Shown here piece after piece: positions 15,865 to 25,223 of a stretch of 37,687 nucleotides of DNA (its first letter is position 1; the number at the start of each line of letters is the position of its first letter). The position numbers and the translations under genes are program-made. The stretch lies in contig JBBDSC010000110.1 of assembly GCA_040905145.1 (NCBI GenBank), forward strand, positions 1 to 37,687, written 5' to 3'. The stretch is from DATGMS01 sp040905145 (lineage in GTDB: Bacteria > Bacteroidota > Bacteroidia > Cytophagales > Cyclobacteriaceae). The notes beneath the pieces were generated by a model. That model saw only the letters and a list, made by a program, of their open reading frames with translations, had not been told where the DNA came from and searched no databases.

Positions 15865-18800
15865 TTGGAAAAAAAATCATTTCTATCCCTTTACGAGCAC
15901 GATCCATTTGTAAAGACCATGGCCACCGAAATCAAGTCGGGGCAAGAAAAGAATTTCCACATAAAAGGATTGACTGGAAGTATGGATATGGTCTTGGTCA
16001 CCACTGTAGCAAAGATAAATCAAGGGTTTCATCTTATCATTGCCCATGACAAGGAAGAAGCTGCCTTTTTAACAGGCGATTTACAGGCATTTCAAGAAAA
16101 TGATGAATCACTACTTTTCCCTTCTTCCTATAAAGTGCCGTACCAATTGGATGAGGTGGAAAATGCCAATGTTCTGATGAGGGCAGAAATTCTCAATAGG
16201 ATAATGGGCAAAGAAACCCCTAAAGAGATAATCGTCACCTATCCGGATGCCTTGTATGAAAAAGTGATCAACAAGCGTTCCTTGAAAGAAAACACATTTA
16301 CTGCGCAAGTGGGAGAAAAAGTAGATGTTGAATTTATAGCAGAACTTCTTTCCACCTATGACTTTGAAAAAACTGACTTTGTCTATGAACCCGGTCAATT
16401 CGCCATCAGGGGAGGGATCATAGATGTGTTTTCCTATGCCAGCGAAATCCCCTTTAGAATTGAGCTTTTCGGCAGGGAAATAGAAAGCATCAGGACCTTT
16501 GACCCAGAATCCCAATTATCCATAGATCCTGTTAAAAAGATCAGCATCATACCCAATATCCAGACCAAAATGATGCAGGAGGTGAGGCAATCATTTCTGG
16601 AGTTTTTACCAGAAGACGCTACTATTTGGATCAAGGATTACCAAATGACCTTGGACGTAATGGATGAATCTTTCAAGAAGGCAACCGATAAATTTGATCT
16701 TATAAAACAAAAAGCTGATCAGGGCAATAAATTATTGATAAAACCGGAAGATCTGTTTGACGATTCCGGTAATTTCATAAAGGCCATAGAAAGCTTCACG
16801 AAGATTGAATTTGGGAATAAATATTATCTCAAATCTAAAGAGCCTTTTCAACTGGAAATAAAACCTCAACCTTCATTCAATAAGAACTTCGACCTTTTGG
16901 TGGAAAATTTGATGGAAAATGAGAGAAAGGGCTTTTTGAATATTATCTGCTCCGAAAGTGAGAAACAAATGGAGCGCTTAAGGAATATTTTTGATGAGCT
17001 GGATCCGACCTTGAAGGTACAGCCGCTTCGTATTGGCATAAGGGGAGGGTTTATAGATAAATCGTTGCAGATTGCCTGTTACACCGACCACCAGATCTTT
17101 GATCGGTATCATCGCTTTAAAATCAAAAGCAAAGTCAATAAATCGAAGGCCCTTACCCTCAAGGAACTGAAAACACTTCAATCAGGAGATTTTGTTGTCC
17201 ATGTGGATTATGGGGTGGGCCGGTTTGCCGGTTTGGAAAAAGTAGAGGTGAACGGTAATTTTCAAGAAGCCATAAGATTGGTTTTCCGAGATGATGATTT
17301 ATTGTATATCAATCTTCACGCATTACATAAGATATCTAAATACTCTGGGCAGGAAGGGACCATGCCGTCCATGTCCAAATTGGGCTCTCCTGAATGGGAG
17401 ACTAAAAAGAAGAAAGTTAAAAGCAAAGTAAAGGATATCGCAAAGGACCTGATTGCTTTATACTCAAAAAGAAAAAGTGCTTCCGGTTACCAATATTCCA
17501 AAGACAGTGTGCTCCAGGTGGAACTCGAAAGTTCCTTTATTTATGAAGACACCCCAGACCAAGCATTGGCTACTACTGATGTTAAGGATGATATGGAAAA
17601 GGCTTATCCCATGGACCGTCTGGTATGTGGGGATGTTGGTTTTGGAAAGACTGAGGTAGCTATTAGGGCGGCTTTTAAAGCCGTGAATGACAGGAAGCAG
17701 GTGGCGGTTTTGGTCCCCACTACTATTTTGGCCATGCAACATTATCACACCTTCAAAGAACGGCTGGAGAGTTTTCCTGTAAAAGTGGATTATATCAATC
17801 GCTTTAGGTCGGCTAAGGATATCAAAGAAATCACCAAACAGGTGACTTCCGGTGAAATTGATATATTGGTGGGCACGCATAGGATTGTCAATAAGGACAT
17901 CAGATTCAAGGATCTGGGGCTACTGGTCATTGATGAGGAACAGAAATTTGGGGTAAAGGTCAAAGATCAATTGAAGGAATTGAGGATAAATGTAGATGTG
18001 CTTACCCTTACCGCAACACCCATCCCGAGAACCCTGCATTTTTCCCTCATGGGGGCCAGGGACTTATCTGTCATTGCCACACCTCCCCCTAACAGACAGC
18101 CAATAAACACGGAAATATACACCTTTGATAAGGAAGTGGTCCGGGATGCCATTGCCTATGAGATCAAGCGGGGCGGACAGGTATTCTTTGTGCATAACCG
18201 GGTCGGTGAGATAGATTCTATTTCGAACCTGATCATGAAATTGGTGCCTGATGCCCGGGTGATAGGTGCCCACGGTCAGATGGATGGCAAAAAACTGGAA
18301 AAAATCATGGTTAACTTCATTGAGGGGGAATATGATGTACTGGTTTCCACCAATATTATAGAATCCGGCCTCGATATTCCAAATGCCAACACCATTATCA
18401 TCAACAGAGACCATATGTTTGGTCTGAGCGATCTACACCAGATGAGAGGAAGAGTGGGAAGAAGTAATAAGAAAGCCTTTTGTTATTTGCTGACCCCTCC
18501 ATCTTCCGGATTTTCCGCAGAAGCCAGAAAAAGATTACAGACACTGGAAGAGTTCTCGGATTTGGGAGATGGCATTAAAGTTGCTATGCGTGACTTGGAT
18601 ATTCGTGGGGCAGGAAATTTGCTGGGGGCTGAGCAAAGCGGTTTTATAACAGATCTGGGTTTCGAGATTTACCATAAAATCCTGGACGAGGCGGTTCAGG
18701 AATTGAAGGAGAATGAATTTGCTTCACTTTTTGAAGTGGATTTAAAAGAAAAGATAGAGGTATTGGTGCAGGATTGTACCATAGAAACAGATATGGAATT

Positions 18801-19218
18801 GTTGATTCCGGAAACTTACGTGAGCAACATTTCTGAGAGGTTAAGCTTATATTCCCATTTGGATAGAATCAAGACTGAAGAGGAACTAGTGAAATTTGCT
18901 GCCTCTGTAATTGACAGGTTTGGTCCTATTCCCGAAGTTGTGGCCTCTTTATTTGAAACAGTAAAGTTAAGATGGCTGGCCGAAAGGTTGGGATTCGAAA
19001 AGCTGGTGCTCAAGAAAGGGCAAATGAAATGTTATTTTGTTCCTTCCCATAACGAGCAATATTTCAAATCAGAAGTTTTTGAAAAAATCATAAAGTATAT
19101 TCAAACACAGGGCAAATTTTGCAAAATAAAGGAGCATAAAACACGTTTAATCCTTGTAGTTGATCACGTTAAAACCATTGAAACAGCAAAGGAGTGGCTA
19201 ACAAATATGAAAAACTAA
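15865..19218 (+). CDS. mfd: Transcription-repair coupling factor Mfd
   Basis: A 1117-residue translocase that removes stalled RNA polymerase from lesions and recruits UvrA. The N-terminal UvrB-like part includes FVYEPGQFAIRGGIIDVFSY. The RNA polymerase-interacting domain includes LQSGDFVVHVDYGVGRFAGL. The RecG-like motor has Walker A GDVGFGKT (589-596), DEEQ (690-693), TATPIPRTLH and MRGRVGRS. The C-terminal TRCF domain (about 990-1090) is present. The start is TTG at 15865: an in-frame stop (TAA at 15853) lies four codons upstream and the first internal ATG (15919) would remove the expected first 18 residues. It is divergent from hflK with 181 bases between. Confidence 0.96.
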   Translation: MEKKSFLSLYEHDPFVKTMATEIKSGQEKNFHIKGLTGSMDMVLVTTVAKINQGFHLIIAHDKEEAAFLTGDLQAFQENDESLLFPSSYKVPYQLDEVENANVLMRAEILNRIMGKETPKEIIVTYPDALYEKVINKRSLKENTFTAQVGEKVDVEFIAELLSTYDFEKTDFVYEPGQFAIRGGIIDVFSYASEIPFRIELFGREIESIRTFDPESQLSIDPVKKISIIPNIQTKMMQEVRQSFLEFLPEDATIWIKDYQMTLDVMDESFKKATDKFDLIKQKADQGNKLLIKPEDLFDDSGNFIKAIESFTKIEFGNKYYLKSKEPFQLEIKPQPSFNKNFDLLVENLMENERKGFLNIICSESEKQMERLRNIFDELDPTLKVQPLRIGIRGGFIDKSLQIACYTDHQIFDRYHRFKIKSKVNKSKALTLKELKTLQSGDFVVHVDYGVGRFAGLEKVEVNGNFQEAIRLVFRDDDLLYINLHALHKISKYSGQEGTMPSMSKLGSPEWETKKKKVKSKVKDIAKDLIALYSKRKSASGYQYSKDSVLQVELESSFIYEDTPDQALATTDVKDDMEKAYPMDRLVCGDVGFGKTEVAIRAAFKAVNDRKQVAVLVPTTILAMQHYHTFKERLESFPVKVDYINRFRSAKDIKEITKQVTSGEIDILVGTHRIVNKDIRFKDLGLLVIDEEQKFGVKVKDQLKELRINVDVLTLTATPIPRTLHFSLMGARDLSVIATPPPNRQPINTEIYTFDKEVVRDAIAYEIKRGGQVFFVHNRVGEIDSISNLIMKLVPDARVIGAHGQMDGKKLEKIMVNFIEGEYDVLVSTNIIESGLDIPNANTIIINRDHMFGLSDLHQMRGRVGRSNKKAFCYLLTPPSSGFSAEARKRLQTLEEFSDLGDGIKVAMRDLDIRGAGNLLGAEQSGFITDLGFEIYHKILDEAVQELKENEFASLFEVDLKEKIEVLVQDCTIETDMELLIPETYVSNISERLSLYSHLDRIKTEEELVKFAASVIDRFGPIPEVVASLFETVKLRWLAERLGFEKLVLKKGQMKCYFVPSHNEQYFKSEVFEKIIKYIQTQGKFCKIKEHKTRLILVVDHVKTIETAKEWLTNMKN

Positions 19219-19399
19219 AAAATATTTGAAAAAATTTAGTAAGGAGATTATTGTTGGTTTAGTTGTTTTTTTTGTAAGATTTCACAGGATAATGAAAATT
19301 GAGAGGATCATCTACCATGGAGTGGAATAAATATTATTGATATAATGTATTATTGATTATATATTAGCGTTTAATTAGGGCAGAAATAAATAAGATCGA

Positions 19400-20620
19400 A
19401 TGATACTTAAAAATAAAAGTTTCGGATTGGCTTTAGGGTTTTTATGGATATTTTCAGTATCTATAATACTATCCTCTTGCGGAAATCAATCCTCAAGAAG
19501 AACAGCAAACAAGCCTGGAAAGGTAAGTGCCTCAACAGGGGCCGTATTTAGCTTTGACGAAGAAGATACTACACAGTTTCAGGTCTTTAGGTTGCCAGAA
19601 GAAGTGGTAGGCCCGCGATTGAAGTATATTCAGGGAGGGCGAGCGGTATTGGGCTCGCAAGAACAGGACATCATGGGCTTTAGGGATAATGCGGAAAGAA
19701 CCGTTACCATTTCCTCATTTTATTTGGATGAGACAGAGGTAACCAATGTGGATTACAAGGAATTTCTTTTTAATATGAGATCCAGGGTAAGTGCCGATTC
19801 TGTTTTGAAACTTGAACCCAAAGAAGATGTGTGGGAAGGTAGAATGTCTTATAATGATGTTTACTCCACTTACTACTTTAGATATCCGGGTTTTAACTTT
19901 TATCCTGTGGCAGGAGTTAGCTGGAACCAGGCGAATGCCTATTCCCGATGGAGGACGGTTTATGTCAATGAATTAAGTATGGAAAAGAACGAACTGGATT
20001 CCACTTTGTCACAAAATCAACTGGTAGAAAGGGGCGCTGTCTTTCCGGAATATAGACTTCCTAACGAAGCAGAATGGGAATTTGCTGCAAAGGCAATGAT
20101 AGGAACTCAGTACATGGATGAAAATCAGGAGAACGGAAGGATTTATCCCTGGGATGGTAGGGGACCGAGAAATCCCTATAATATTAGAAGAAAATCAAAT
20201 CAAGGTGATTTCTTGGCCAACTTTAAAAGAGGTCGGGGGGATTACGCTGGTATCTCAGGTAGTGTCACCAATGATGGGGAAATCATTCCTACAAATGTTT
20301 ATGAATTTCCTCCCAATGATTTTGGCCTTTTTAATATGGCCGGAAATATGAATGAATGGGTACATGATGTGTACAGGCCCCTAAGTTTTCAGGATTTCGA
20401 TGACCTTAATCCCGTAAGAAAAGATGGCGCCTATGATGAGGAGGACAGTTATGCTACTTCATTAATTGATGATAACTTTAGGGTTTTTAAAGGTGGCTCA
20501 TGGAAGGATGTGGCGTACTGGCTGGCCCCGGGTACAAGAAGGTTTATGCACCAGGACTCAGCGACCAATCATATCGGTTTTAGGTGTGCCATGATTGCTG
20601 TAGGGGGACGGGACAGGTAG
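19400..20620 (+). CDS. gldJ: GldJ-like gliding motility lipoprotein (SUMF1/FGE domain)
   Basis: A 406-residue lipoprotein. The signal sequence ends in a lipobox with the acylated Cys at 27 (LSSC). The rest is a formylglycine-generating-enzyme-like (SUMF1) fold: GGRAVLGSQEQDIMGFRDN, FYLDETEVTNVDYKEFL, the WNQANAYSRWR segment, YRLPNEAEWEFAAKA, GDFLANFKRGRGDYAG, FGLFNMAGNMNEWVHDVYRP and a closing GGSWKDVAYWLAPGTRRF...GFRCAM. In Bacteroidota this combination marks GldJ/GldK, outer-membrane components of the gliding and type 9 secretion machinery. I favour GldJ from the RGRGDYAG and NEWVHDVYRPL segments; GldK is less likely because gldL/M/N do not follow. It is shorter than flavobacterial GldJ (about 560). 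A terminator follows. Confidence 0.8.
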   Translation: MILKNKSFGLALGFLWIFSVSIILSSCGNQSSRRTANKPGKVSASTGAVFSFDEEDTTQFQVFRLPEEVVGPRLKYIQGGRAVLGSQEQDIMGFRDNAERTVTISSFYLDETEVTNVDYKEFLFNMRSRVSADSVLKLEPKEDVWEGRMSYNDVYSTYYFRYPGFNFYPVAGVSWNQANAYSRWRTVYVNELSMEKNELDSTLSQNQLVERGAVFPEYRLPNEAEWEFAAKAMIGTQYMDENQENGRIYPWDGRGPRNPYNIRRKSNQGDFLANFKRGRGDYAGISGSVTNDGEIIPTNVYEFPPNDFGLFNMAGNMNEWVHDVYRPLSFQDFDDLNPVRKDGAYDEEDSYATSLIDDNFRVFKGGSWKDVAYWLAPGTRRFMHQDSATNHIGFRCAMIAVGGRDR

Positions 20621-20648
20621 TGAAAAGCCTTTTAGAATAAAAATCAAT

Positions 20649-20674
20649 AGGAGCCTGGATTGGCTCCTTTTTTA
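20649..20674 (+). terminator. Rho-independent terminator after the gldJ-like gene
   Basis: AGGAGCC (20649-20655) and GGCTCCT (20662-20668) form a perfect stem with a six-base loop, followed by a run of T (20668-20673). It lies 28 bases past the stop codon. Confidence 0.9.
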
Positions 20675-20757
20675 TTGTCCTGCATCCTCCATTCATGTAA
20701 AACAGGAAGAGATAAAATCAGGAAGAGAAAAATTGCTTGCTTAGTGGCTAATACAGT

Positions 20758-23565
20758 ATGAAGAAAATTGTACTTTTATCATTGTTCTTTCTCATCGGAT
20801 ATCAGGAGATTTTTTCCCAGACTTGGAGAAGAGTTGGAAGTTGGGGTAACCAATTTACCGATATAAAATGGGTCAATGAGGAAGTTGCCTTTATTGCCGG
20901 GGAAAATATAATTCTCAAAACCATAGATGGGGGCTTAAGTTGGGAGGAACAAGAAGCGCCAACGGACCACCTCATGCTTGCTTTGGATTTTTATGATGGG
21001 GAGAATGGCCTCTTGGTGGGTCAAGATGGAATGGTTTACCGGACCACGGATGGCGGGAATAATTGGGGGGTCATCAAACTGGGAACTTCCGTAGACCTAA
21101 AAAGCATTACCTACTTGACCAATGCCAAAATCTATATCACTGGGAATGATGGCGCCCTCTTCAAATCGACCAATGGGGGCCAGGATTGGGCACGACAAGT
21201 CCTCGATACCTCTTCGGACCTGAATTCCGTATTTTTTGTCAATGCCGATTCCGGATATATTGCTACCGCCAACAGTGAAATAATCAAAACAGTGGACGGG
21301 GGCACCAATTGGGAGGTTAAACCAACGGATTTTGAGATTGCTCTAAATGATCTACATTTCCTTAATGACACCCTGGGATATGCAGTAGGTGGTTTGGGGA
21401 CCATTATCAAAACTGAAAATGCAGGGGCCACCTGGAATTTTATCAATAGTGGAATTGATATTGATTTAACCCAGGTCACCTTTAACCCAGGCGATCCCCG
21501 GTATGGTGTGGTTACCGGAAAAAATGGCACTATCCTGAGAACTTCCAATGGTGGTTTAACATTTGTAGCAGCGAACAGCAGAACGTCACAATTAATTAGT
21601 GGGATCAGTTTCAGACCAAATACCAATCTTGTATATGCTGTCGCCGGTAGCGGAGTGGTCATTTCTTCTACCAATTCAGGGGGCAGCTGGTCTTTACGCT
21701 TTTCAGGCAGGGCAAATGATTACACAGGAGTACAATTTTTAACGGATCTTAGGGGCTATGTTATAGGACAAGACGGGCTTATCCTTTTAACGAGCAACGG
21801 AGGAACTTCCTTTACCGTGAGATCAAGGCCGCTTTCACTCCCTTTCAATGCTGTATATTTTCTCAGTAATAACTCGGGATATATTTCAGGCAATAATGGA
21901 AACATAATCAGTACCACCAATTCCGGAGGAACATGGACAGCGCTTAATCCCGGTACTAATAGAAATGTTTACGGTATGCATTTCTTTAATATCAACACGG
22001 GCTATGTGGTGGGAAACAGGGGATATATTTCAAAAACAGAAAACAGAGGGGTAAATTGGACCACCATTGCCCCTGGTGATGAGTCCATAGATTACCGGGG
22101 CATCAGCTTTTTCAATACCGAAACCGGTATTATTGTGGGGGATGGGGGGTGGCTTTCAAGATCCGAAGAGGGCCAGGTGTGGGATAATGTCTACCTTCCC
22201 ACCACCGAAAACTTGAATGCCGTGGAAATTCTGGATGAAACTTCGGCGATTGTTGTGGGAAATAAAGGGATGATTTTTAAAACTACGGATCAGGGGAAGA
22301 GTTGGGAAAAGATCAATATTTCTTCTAACCAAAACATCAATGACATTGAATTTTTGGATGAGTCGATAGGTTTCGTTGTGGGGGATAAAGGACTTATCAA
22401 TAAGACTTTGGACGGAGGGGAAACCTGGGAACAGGTGCCAACTGGCACTTTTCAAAATTTCTCGGGGATAAGCTTTGGGGACCTTGGCACAGGCTATGCT
22501 ATAGGTGAAAATGGCACGTTTTTTAATTATAGTTGCATGGTACCGGAAACACCCACCACGATATTTGGGGAAGACAACATCTGTCTCAGTCAGCAAATAT
22601 ATACAGTGCAGGAAAACTCGGAACCCGGTATATCCTATGAATGGAGAGTGGATGGAGGAACTATCCTTGAGGGACAAGGAACAGCACGTGCCGTCATCCG
22701 ATGGGATTCCCCTGGGAGGAATGCAGTAATAGTCAGGGGACAAAACAATTGCGGAAATGGAAGTCCTTCAGCTTTGGAAGTTCTTGTTTCTACCGAACCA
22801 GAACAAATTAGTGAGATCCGGGGAAATGGGTCTGTCTGTCTAAATTCATTTGAGGAATATCGAGTAGATTCTCTTCCCGGTACAGAATATGTTTGGGAAG
22901 CAAAAGGAGGGACAGTAAGGTCAGGTCAGGGAACATCAAGAGTTACCATAGAATGGACCAGTCTAAACCATCAATCCATTAATGTAACACCTACAAACGC
23001 TTGTGGAAAGGGGCCAGCTTTGGAAAAAGTAATCGAGGTATTATCCACTCCTCCCCGTCCTTCTGTGATAGAAGGGCCTTCATTAGTGGGGATGGAAGAG
23101 GCCGATTATAGAGTAGATGCTGTCCCTGAAGTTAATTATCAATGGTCAGCAGGTGAAGGGGGCAGCATTGTAAATGGCCAGGGGACCGCAACTGTAAGAG
23201 TGAAATGGGAAAAGGAGGGGGATTTCAGTTTAACGGTAACCCCGATGAACGCCTGTGATGAGGGGGAGAGCCGGGCTTTGCCGGTAAACGTAAACCTTAT
23301 TACCGGTATTAATGAGGAAGAACATAATACGACCACGATTAATATCTACCCTAGCCCTTCTTTGGGAGACATTCAGGTGTATACACAAAACATTCCTCAC
23401 ATCAGGGAAATCAGTATATTTAATGCCTTGGGACAGCTGATTCACTACACTAACACCCATCCTGGAATATTTGAATTTCAAATCCGGGACCTGCCCAAGG
23501 GTATTCATACTGTTGTTCTGAAAAGCAGGACCAAGAATTATGTTAAAATGATCATTGTTCAATAA
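20758..23565 (+). CDS. T9SS-exported protein with YCF48-type propellers and PKD-like domains
   Basis: A 935-residue secreted protein. A signal peptide (about 1-20, ending at FSQ) is followed by roughly 13 complete repeats of about 42 residues plus a 14th without its final strand (about 30-590). Each has the pattern FxxxxxGYxxGxxGxIxKTxDGGxxW of YCF48/sortilin-type propeller blades; fourteen blades fit two seven-bladed propellers. Three PKD-like Ig domains follow (about 593-850), each with an EYxVD-like strand, a YxWxxxGGxIxxGQGTxxxxIxW block and an NxCG/NxCD element. The last about 75 residues are a T9SS type A sorting domain: INIYPSPS, FNALGQLI, LPKGIHTVVLK, YVKMIIVQ. It is likely cell-surface bound or released. 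Ligand unknown. It lies directly after the gldJ-like gene but behind a terminator. Confidence 0.9.
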   Translation: MKKIVLLSLFFLIGYQEIFSQTWRRVGSWGNQFTDIKWVNEEVAFIAGENIILKTIDGGLSWEEQEAPTDHLMLALDFYDGENGLLVGQDGMVYRTTDGGNNWGVIKLGTSVDLKSITYLTNAKIYITGNDGALFKSTNGGQDWARQVLDTSSDLNSVFFVNADSGYIATANSEIIKTVDGGTNWEVKPTDFEIALNDLHFLNDTLGYAVGGLGTIIKTENAGATWNFINSGIDIDLTQVTFNPGDPRYGVVTGKNGTILRTSNGGLTFVAANSRTSQLISGISFRPNTNLVYAVAGSGVVISSTNSGGSWSLRFSGRANDYTGVQFLTDLRGYVIGQDGLILLTSNGGTSFTVRSRPLSLPFNAVYFLSNNSGYISGNNGNIISTTNSGGTWTALNPGTNRNVYGMHFFNINTGYVVGNRGYISKTENRGVNWTTIAPGDESIDYRGISFFNTETGIIVGDGGWLSRSEEGQVWDNVYLPTTENLNAVEILDETSAIVVGNKGMIFKTTDQGKSWEKINISSNQNINDIEFLDESIGFVVGDKGLINKTLDGGETWEQVPTGTFQNFSGISFGDLGTGYAIGENGTFFNYSCMVPETPTTIFGEDNICLSQQIYTVQENSEPGISYEWRVDGGTILEGQGTARAVIRWDSPGRNAVIVRGQNNCGNGSPSALEVLVSTEPEQISEIRGNGSVCLNSFEEYRVDSLPGTEYVWEAKGGTVRSGQGTSRVTIEWTSLNHQSINVTPTNACGKGPALEKVIEVLSTPPRPSVIEGPSLVGMEEADYRVDAVPEVNYQWSAGEGGSIVNGQGTATVRVKWEKEGDFSLTVTPMNACDEGESRALPVNVNLITGINEEEHNTTTINIYPSPSLGDIQVYTQNIPHIREISIFNALGQLIHYTNTHPGIFEFQIRDLPKGIHTVVLKSRTKNYVKMIIVQ

Positions 23566-23623
23566 GAAGGGGTGCAAGGGATCTTATCCCCTGTTTTGTG
23601 AAAGTTTATACCACAATGCGATC

Positions 23624-24460
23624 ATGGAAGTCAGAAAACTATTTAAAGAATATAGTAACCAACTAGAACATTTATATCCCAGGCAGGAAGCAGAAAGCCT
23701 TGTTTTTTGGCTGTTCGATTATTTTTTGGGACTTCAACGGATTGATATCCTCCCGGGAAACAGGATAAGTCAAATCCCCCCCAATATTGAGCAGGCTATA
23801 ACCAAATTGATGGGGGGTATGCCCATTCAGTATATTACCGAAACAGCCCCTTTTTATGGAAGGGATTTTAAAGTTACCCCTTCTGTCCTGATCCCGAGAA
23901 ATGAAACAGAGGAAATGGTGCACCTGATTATCAAGGAAAATAAAAATCCAGCCTTACAAATAATGGATGTAGGAACGGGATCCGGTTGTATTCCCGTTTC
24001 CCTTGTCTTGGAGATGGACAGCCCAATGATTTCTGCACTGGATATCAGTGCTACCGCCCTGGACATAGCCAAAACAAATGCGATTACCTATAAGACGGCT
24101 ATTGATTTTTATCAAGTGGATATTCTCAATAATGGTTTCCCTATAACCAATTTGGATATATTGGTGAGTAATCCCCCCTATGTCCGTGAATCCGACAAAC
24201 TGAATATGCATCAAAACGTTTTGGATCATGAGCCCCATCTGGCTCTTTTTGTTCCTAATGACGACCCATTGATTTTTTACAGGGCCATCGCCAAAAAAGG
24301 GGGGACCGTACTTAAATCTGGAGGGAAATTGTATTTTGAAATCAACGAGGCGTTGGGTCAGGAAATCATCGGTTTGCTTTCATCTTTGGCTTATGATGAT
24401 ATCAGGCTTATCGAGGATCTGAATGGAAAGGATAGAATCGTAGTGGCAATAAAAAGGTAA
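23624..24460 (+). CDS. prmC: Peptide chain release factor N5-glutamine methyltransferase
   Basis: A 278-residue SAM-dependent methyltransferase that methylates the Gln of the GGQ motif in release factors RF1/RF2. A helical N-terminal domain (about 1-75) binds the factor. The Rossmann-fold domain has the SAM loop DVGTGSGCI (about 111-119) and the catalytic NPPY at 183-186. ATG 23624 is chosen because it gives the family's usual length (E. coli 277) and N-terminus; the frame also runs back to a TTG at 23555, which overlaps the upstream gene. No partner release-factor gene (prfA/prfB) is adjacent here. Confidence 0.94.
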   Translation: MEVRKLFKEYSNQLEHLYPRQEAESLVFWLFDYFLGLQRIDILPGNRISQIPPNIEQAITKLMGGMPIQYITETAPFYGRDFKVTPSVLIPRNETEEMVHLIIKENKNPALQIMDVGTGSGCIPVSLVLEMDSPMISALDISATALDIAKTNAITYKTAIDFYQVDILNNGFPITNLDILVSNPPYVRESDKLNMHQNVLDHEPHLALFVPNDDPLIFYRAIAKKGGTVLKSGGKLYFEINEALGQEIIGLLSSLAYDDIRLIEDLNGKDRIVVAIKR

Positions 24461-24547
24461 ACCTTTGCCCAAGTGTTCTGTGAGGGAGGTTAGCCGTGGT
24501 AGACAGGTGACAAATGAGTTATGCTCCAAAGGAAAAAATCATTTTTT

Positions 24548-24578
24548 TTCGCTCTACCATATATTTACCATAAATTTG
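24548..24578 (+). promoter_or_regulatory. Candidate promoter for the kynurenine cluster
   Basis: TAAATTTG at 24571-24578 fully matches TAnnTTTG. At the expected spacing upstream is only TTC (24548-24550) rather than TTG. The first start codon is 58 bases downstream. Confidence 0.4.
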
Positions 24579-24636
24579 GATGCTGTGATCCAATTGTTGA
24601 ACATTCTCAGTAAATATCATTTTAAACCCTTAAAAG

Positions 24637-25149
24637 ATGCCCTTATTAAACCCCATAAATTTTAATAACTGGATCGAAGAAAACCGCCATTTATTGAAGC
24701 CCCCGGTTGGAAATCAGCAGGTTTTCAAGGGGAATGAAGATTTTATTGTGATGGTGGTCGGTGGCCCCAATTCCAGGAAGGATTATCATAGTAATGAAGG
24801 AGAAGAAATCTTCTATCAACTAGAGGGAGATATTCTCCTTAAAGTCATCGATGAGGGCAAGCCCAAAGACATTCACATAAAAGCGGGTGATATGTTCCTC
24901 CTGCCCCCCAGGGTCCCACACAGTCCTAGACGTCCTGCCAACACCATCGGGCTGGTATTTGAAAGGTACAGGAGGGAAGGCGAAATGGATGGCTTTATCT
25001 GGTATTGTGAAAATTGTGGCCGCAAGCTTTATGAAGAATATGCAGAAGTCACCGATATTGTCCAGCAGCTTCCTCCCATCATGGAGAGGTTCTGGAGTGA
25101 TCAAAAACATACCACTTGTTCCAAATGTGGGACGGTCATGGAGAAGTAA
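24637..25149 (+). CDS. nbaC: 3-hydroxyanthranilate 3,4-dioxygenase
   Basis: A 170-residue cupin dioxygenase that opens 3-hydroxyanthranilate to 2-amino-3-carboxymuconate semialdehyde, the precursor of quinolinate and NAD. Iron ligands H51, E57 and H95 and substrate-binding R47 and R99 fall at the same positions as in the Cupriavidus enzyme. E109 corresponds to its E110. A C-terminal rubredoxin-like zinc site is formed by C124, C127, C161 and C164, a feature of the bacterial form. The ATG at 24637 gives this numbering exactly. It is the first gene of the kynurenine cluster, 74 bases ahead of kynureninase. Confidence 0.95.
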   Translation: MPLLNPINFNNWIEENRHLLKPPVGNQQVFKGNEDFIVMVVGGPNSRKDYHSNEGEEIFYQLEGDILLKVIDEGKPKDIHIKAGDMFLLPPRVPHSPRRPANTIGLVFERYRREGEMDGFIWYCENCGRKLYEEYAEVTDIVQQLPPIMERFWSDQKHTTCSKCGTVMEK

Positions 25150-25223
25150 AACAATGGGTAAAACTTAAAGAAAGTAGCACAAATTTTTGGCTATAAACTG
25201 TGGACTGGACAAGTGTCGCGAAA

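Noticed and set aside
21132..21674. 180-residue open frame antisense to the propeller gene
   Set aside because: A shadow of the repeated sequence on the other strand; the plus-strand frame has clear domains.
20900..22500. Regular repeats that might suggest a CRISPR or tandem array
   Set aside because: They are protein-level propeller repeats in a single long coding frame, diverged at the DNA level.
22156..22743. 195-residue antisense open frame in the same gene
   Set aside because: Same reason: repeats in the real gene keep the opposite frame open.
23555..23623. N-terminal extension of prmC from TTG
   Set aside because: It overlaps the upstream gene and would make the protein longer than the family; ATG 23624 gives the standard length.
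24465..24665. Open frame of 66 residues between prmC and the dioxygenase
   Set aside because: It starts at a non-ATG codon, covers the likely promoter, overlaps the dioxygenase start and has no protein-like pattern.
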